Below are positions 62,209 to 64,000 of a DNA stretch of 64,000 nucleotides, one piece after another. Position numbers and translations under genes: made by a program. The stretch comes from Marinobacter subterrani (GTDB lineage Bacteria; Pseudomonadota; Gammaproteobacteria; Pseudomonadales; Oleiphilaceae): positions 1,178,001 to 1,242,000 of the forward strand of contig NZ_LFBU01000001.1 of assembly GCF_001045555.1 (NCBI RefSeq), read 5' to 3'. The notes under the pieces were generated by a model. The model did not search any database, was not told the origin of the DNA, and worked only from the letters and a program-made list of their open reading frames with translations. How positions within the stretch are numbered: the first letter of the stretch is position 1; each line of letters begins with the position of its first letter.

Positions 62209-63210
62209 ATGACGCAGAGCAGGGCCTGCAGGATGCCGGACATTGTCACGACCGCTGACGGCAATGAACGCAGGGTTGGCGTTGAAATTGAGCTGTCCGG
62301 CCTGGGCTACGACGAACTTGTGGCTCTGGCTGCCCGGCTCCTGGGCGGCACGCCGGTGCTCCAGTCACGTTATGTCACCAGCCTTGAAACCGCGGTTGGC
62401 GGGTTCACCATCGAGCTGGATTCCGACCCGATCAAAGACCTCGATCTGGCCGATGCGCGTCTGCCCCGCTCTATCCGGGAACTGGGCGGCCAGGCGATGG
62501 ACGTGATTGATGCTGCCGCCGAACGAATCGTGCCACTGGAAATCATCAGCCCACCGCTGGCATTTTCCAATCTCGAGATGGTCGAATCCCTGGTTGACAA
62601 TCTCCGGTCCGCCGGTGCCCTGGGCAGCCGTGATGCCATCTATTTTGCCTTCGGCCTGCAGCTCAACCCCGAACTGCCCGACCTCAGGCCAGCCACCCTG
62701 GTGCGCTATCTCCAGGCCTTCGCGTTACTCTACGACTGGCTCAAGGCGCGGCACCAGCTTGATATCAGCCGCAAGTTCACAACCTATATCGAGCCCTGGC
62801 ACAGCCGGTACGTCGAGCTGCTGATAGACGATGATTACCAGCCGGATCTGCCGCAACTGATGGAGGATTACCTGGAGTTCAACCCGACCCGGAACCGGGC
62901 CCTGGACCTTCTGCCCCTGTTTGCCCACCTCGATCGTGAACGGCTGGGCCGCTACGTTCGGGACCCGAGAATCAAAAGCCGCCCAACCCTGCATTACCGT
63001 CTTCCGGATTGCGATATCGACAACCCCGGCTGGCACTTTTCATCGGTCTGGAATGACTGGGTGGTTCTCGAACAACTGGCCAGCCACGCCGATGATCTGG
63101 CGCAGCTTCGGGCCGTATTTCGTGAACGCCGCAAACTCAGCCTGCACAATCTGACCCACAGCTGGCTTGAAACCACCGAAGAATGGCTGGTCAGGAAGGG
63201 CTATGCCTGA
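62209..63210 (+). CDS. amidoligase family protein
   Basis: A 333-residue protein of the amidoligase (glutamine synthetase-like COOH-NH2 ligase) family. The metal-binding motif VGVEIELSG lies near residues 23-31. The family is predicted to form amide or peptide bonds on unknown substrates. The ATG at 62209 follows AGGAAGC. It is divergent from lexA, with its own upstream region of about 110 bases, and overlaps the next gene by 8 bases. Confidence 0.88.
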   Translation: MTQSRACRMPDIVTTADGNERRVGVEIELSGLGYDELVALAARLLGGTPVLQSRYVTSLETAVGGFTIELDSDPIKDLDLADARLPRSIRELGGQAMDVIDAAAERIVPLEIISPPLAFSNLEMVESLVDNLRSAGALGSRDAIYFAFGLQLNPELPDLRPATLVRYLQAFALLYDWLKARHQLDISRKFTTYIEPWHSRYVELLIDDDYQPDLPQLMEDYLEFNPTRNRALDLLPLFAHLDRERLGRYVRDPRIKSRPTLHYRLPDCDIDNPGWHFSSVWNDWVVLEQLASHADDLAQLRAVFRERRKLSLHNLTHSWLETTEEWLVRKGYA

Positions 63211-63937
63211 GGTGAACCCGACCCGGGAGCCGGAAATACCGGGCCTGACCGTGGGCATCAGCGGCCCGGCACGAAAAAGCCTGGCGCACCGGCTGATCAG
63301 TCTTGGCCTGAGACTACATGGAGCCCGGACCTATTACATCCGGCCTGGTTCACGGGTGGATGTCTCCCTGCTCGACGGCCTGGTGTTATCCGGTGGCACC
63401 CACGTGCACCCTGAACGCTATGGCCAGCAACCGAAGGTAACGGCCCGTTATGACCGCGCGCGGGACGCTACCGACCAGTCGCTTCTGGAACAGGCGGAAC
63501 GCATCGGCATTCCTGTACTGGGTATCTGCCGGGGGGCCCAGTTCATCAACGTGTTCCACGAGGGCACGTTGTGCCAGAACGTCACACCCTTGCGGGTCAA
63601 CACCCGGCACCGTCCCCTGCTGCTGCCCCTGCAGACGGTTCGCCTGGTTGAGCACAGCCGGCTGAGGGAGCTGATGGATTCTCCGGTGATCGGTGCCAAC
63701 CGGATTCACAGCCAGACGATCAGGCGCCTGGGCCGGAACCTGCGGGTTACCGCGGTCGATAATGATCTTTTTGTTCAGGCCATTGAAAACACCCGGGGGC
63801 AGTGGCTGATGGGCATTCAGTGGCACCCGGAGTACCTGCTGTACCACAGCGGGCACAGGCGCATCTTCGGCGAGTTTGTCGAAGCGGCGCGACGATTCAA
63901 ACTGGTACGCCTGGAGCCGGACACCGGCGAGGCCTGA
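63203..63937 (+). CDS. class I glutamine amidotransferase-like hydrolase (peptidase C26)
   Basis: A 244-residue enzyme of the gamma-glutamyl-gamma-aminobutyrate hydrolase (PuuD-like) type. The nucleophile is C109 in LGICRGAQ and the catalytic His-Glu are in QWHPEY near residue 206. It would hydrolyse a gamma-glutamyl amide. The start at 63203 overlaps the amidoligase gene, so the two are translationally coupled and probably act on the same compound, one making and one breaking an amide bond. Confidence 0.88.
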   Translation: MPEVNPTREPEIPGLTVGISGPARKSLAHRLISLGLRLHGARTYYIRPGSRVDVSLLDGLVLSGGTHVHPERYGQQPKVTARYDRARDATDQSLLEQAERIGIPVLGICRGAQFINVFHEGTLCQNVTPLRVNTRHRPLLLPLQTVRLVEHSRLRELMDSPVIGANRIHSQTIRRLGRNLRVTAVDNDLFVQAIENTRGQWLMGIQWHPEYLLYHSGHRRIFGEFVEAARRFKLVRLEPDTGEA

Positions 63938-63968
63938 TATCAACATACATCCCACAGGAGGAAATTCC

Positions 63969-64000
63969 ATGGCCGGACGGAACCGAAAGTCCCGTTTTCT
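63969..64000 (+). CDS. start of an unidentified gene (cut by window end)
   Basis: An ATG at 63969 is preceded by AGGAGG at a good distance and encodes MAGRNRKSRF before the window ends. It lies 31 bases after the hydrolase and is likely the third gene of the amidoligase operon. Too little sequence is present to name it. Confidence 0.55.
   Translation, partial: MAGRNRKSRF

Noticed and set aside
1..64000. rRNA, tRNA, CRISPR, insertion sequences or prophage
   Set aside because: No conserved RNA gene sequence, regular spaced repeats, transposase or phage structural gene was recognised on reading both strands.

Overview
The window is a chromosomal segment of a GC-rich marine-type gammaproteobacterium. 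Gene content and order (a Pseudomonas-style flagellar and chemotaxis region with FleQ, FleS/FleR, FleN and FlhF, a full ccmABCDEFGHI operon, large NAD-glutamate dehydrogenase, lexA-sulA) point to Marinobacter or a close relative. This is inferred from gene content only. No rRNA, tRNA, CRISPR array, transposase or phage gene was recognised. Coding density is very high; the only stretch of more than 300 bases without a gene is 37285-37750, and it holds inverted repeats.

Layout. 1-3737 (-): 5' part of NAD-dependent glutamate dehydrogenase. 3900-10864 (+): a MoxR/Bat-type operon (AAA+ ATPase, DUF58, DUF4381, two von Willebrand A proteins, BatD). 10882-18129 (-): cytochrome c maturation operon ccmABCDEFGHI. 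18288-19945 (+): an unusual pair, a second FliK-like protein and a short FlhB C-terminal-like protein. 19993-30714 (-): fliA, cheY, cheZ, cheA, cheB, motC, motD, a ParA ATPase, two CheW-type proteins and a DUF2802 protein, preceded by fleN, with flhF and flhA upstream to 34331. 34552-37284 (+): upp, uraA and a SAM methyltransferase, which separate flhA from flhB. 37751-53351 (-): flagellar basal-body and export genes fliE-F-G-H-I-J, an HsbA/HsbR/HptB signalling module, then fliK-L-M-N-O-P-Q-R-flhB. 53595-58393 (-): fleS-fleR, fleQ and a FliT-like chaperone. 58411-63937: a DUF1329 protein, two conserved small proteins, sulA and lexA, then an amidoligase with a class I glutamine-amidotransferase-like hydrolase. 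A last gene is cut at 63969.

Regulation readable in the DNA. Five good sigma-54 sites (GG-N10-GC) lie upstream of fliE, fleS, fliK, fliL and flhA. A near-consensus sigma-28 promoter lies upstream of the ParA/CheW genes, a sigma-70 promoter precedes fleQ, and a lexA promoter overlaps two LexA sites. This fits the hierarchy known in Pseudomonas: FleQ with sigma-54, then FleSR, then FliA.

The least explained structure is a family of three intergenic elements (37328-37435, 37589-37719, 38914-39023). They share a 54-58 base core containing two small palindromes. The core is enclosed by long arms that differ strongly between copies but pair perfectly within each copy. Other points of interest are the orphan FliK/FlhB-like pair, three repeated acidic motifs in CheA, an uninterrupted GxxxG run in FliH, the amidoligase operon beside lexA, and PsrA-like operators near a lexA locus that has no psrA beside it.
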